Position numbers and translations under genes: made by a program
Shown here: one piece after another, positions 63,874 through 64,000 of the stretch
Layout of the letters: each line of letters starts with the position of its first letter
Numbering within the stretch: the stretch's first letter is position 1
NCBI GenBank assembly: GCA_000349905.1
Contig: KB722765.1
Span: 309,699-373,698, forward strand
DNA: 64,000 bases
From: Volvariella volvacea V23
Taxonomy: Eukaryota > Basidiomycota > Agaricomycetes > Agaricales > Pluteaceae
Direction: 5' to 3'
Notes under the pieces: generated by a model
The model's database searches: none
Told to the model about the DNA's origin: nothing
What the model saw: the letters and a program-made list of their open reading frames with translations, nothing else

Positions 63874-64000
63874 ATGCCAATAACCTTCAAGGTTACCAAA
63901 CCACTTGGTGAGTAATGCATTGTAAATATCCTTTTCTCCCCTATCCTTTGAGTCGTGAGATGGTGCGCCTACAGACCATGGAATACTCTCTGCTGTCAAG
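63874..64000 (+). CDS. 5' end of a gene cut by the window edge
   Basis: TATATAAA at 63787-63794 lies about 80 bp before ATG 63874. The start MPITFKVTKPLG is followed by GTGAGT and, after a short intron ending near 63959, by further open sequence to the edge. The MPITF opening is seen in some large Agaricomycete unknown-protein families such as DUF4419, but too little is present to assign it. Confidence 0.35.

Overview
This window is nuclear DNA of a basidiomycete, most likely a plant-matter-degrading Agaricomycete. Genes are densely packed on both strands and split by many introns of about 45-75 nt with GTNNGT/YAG ends. Several families are typical of these fungi: a CBM1-GH10 xylanase, an aryl-alcohol-oxidase-like GMC enzyme, large F-box/LRR families, a DUF6534-type seven-helix protein and a CSC1-like channel. 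Most coding models below were built by hand from splice sites and reading-frame continuity. Where a total coding length is given, it was checked to be a multiple of three.

Layout. 0-23 kb is mostly housekeeping and secreted functions: a frameshifted F-box-like gene; a GPI-anchored protein with a decayed tandem copy; a three-RRM protein; a UBX2/FAF2-like ERAD factor; the myosin light chain Cdc4; a possible proteasome-assembly chaperone; the xylanase; an uncertain decayed locus; a mitochondrial release factor; and a CSC1/OSCA-like channel. 23-54 kb is an accessory zone dominated by two F-box-related families. The long F-box/LRR family has six copies and only one looks intact. The short family has three copies and two look intact. 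Interleaved with them are the aryl-alcohol oxidase, two RING/coiled-coil proteins and a DUF6534 protein. 54-64 kb holds a secreted tandem-domain protein, a small unknown gene, a 1,092-residue Suv39/Clr4-type H3K9 methyltransferase, an AT-rich block and two small incomplete gene models.

How parts relate. The xylanase and the GMC oxidase fit lignocellulose attack. The F-box and RING proteins are ubiquitin-ligase adaptor types, and their copy pattern shows rapid gene birth and decay. The 3' half of the histone methyltransferase gene lies in sequence that turns AT-rich, followed by about 2 kb without one CpG.

Most notable points: (1) the xylanase needs a 2-nt exon, between two ordinary-looking introns, to restore its catalytic motif; (2) a duplicated divergent F-box(-)/short(+) gene unit shows every stage of decay; (3) a 2-kb CpG desert abuts a histone methyltransferase gene that itself crosses the composition boundary.
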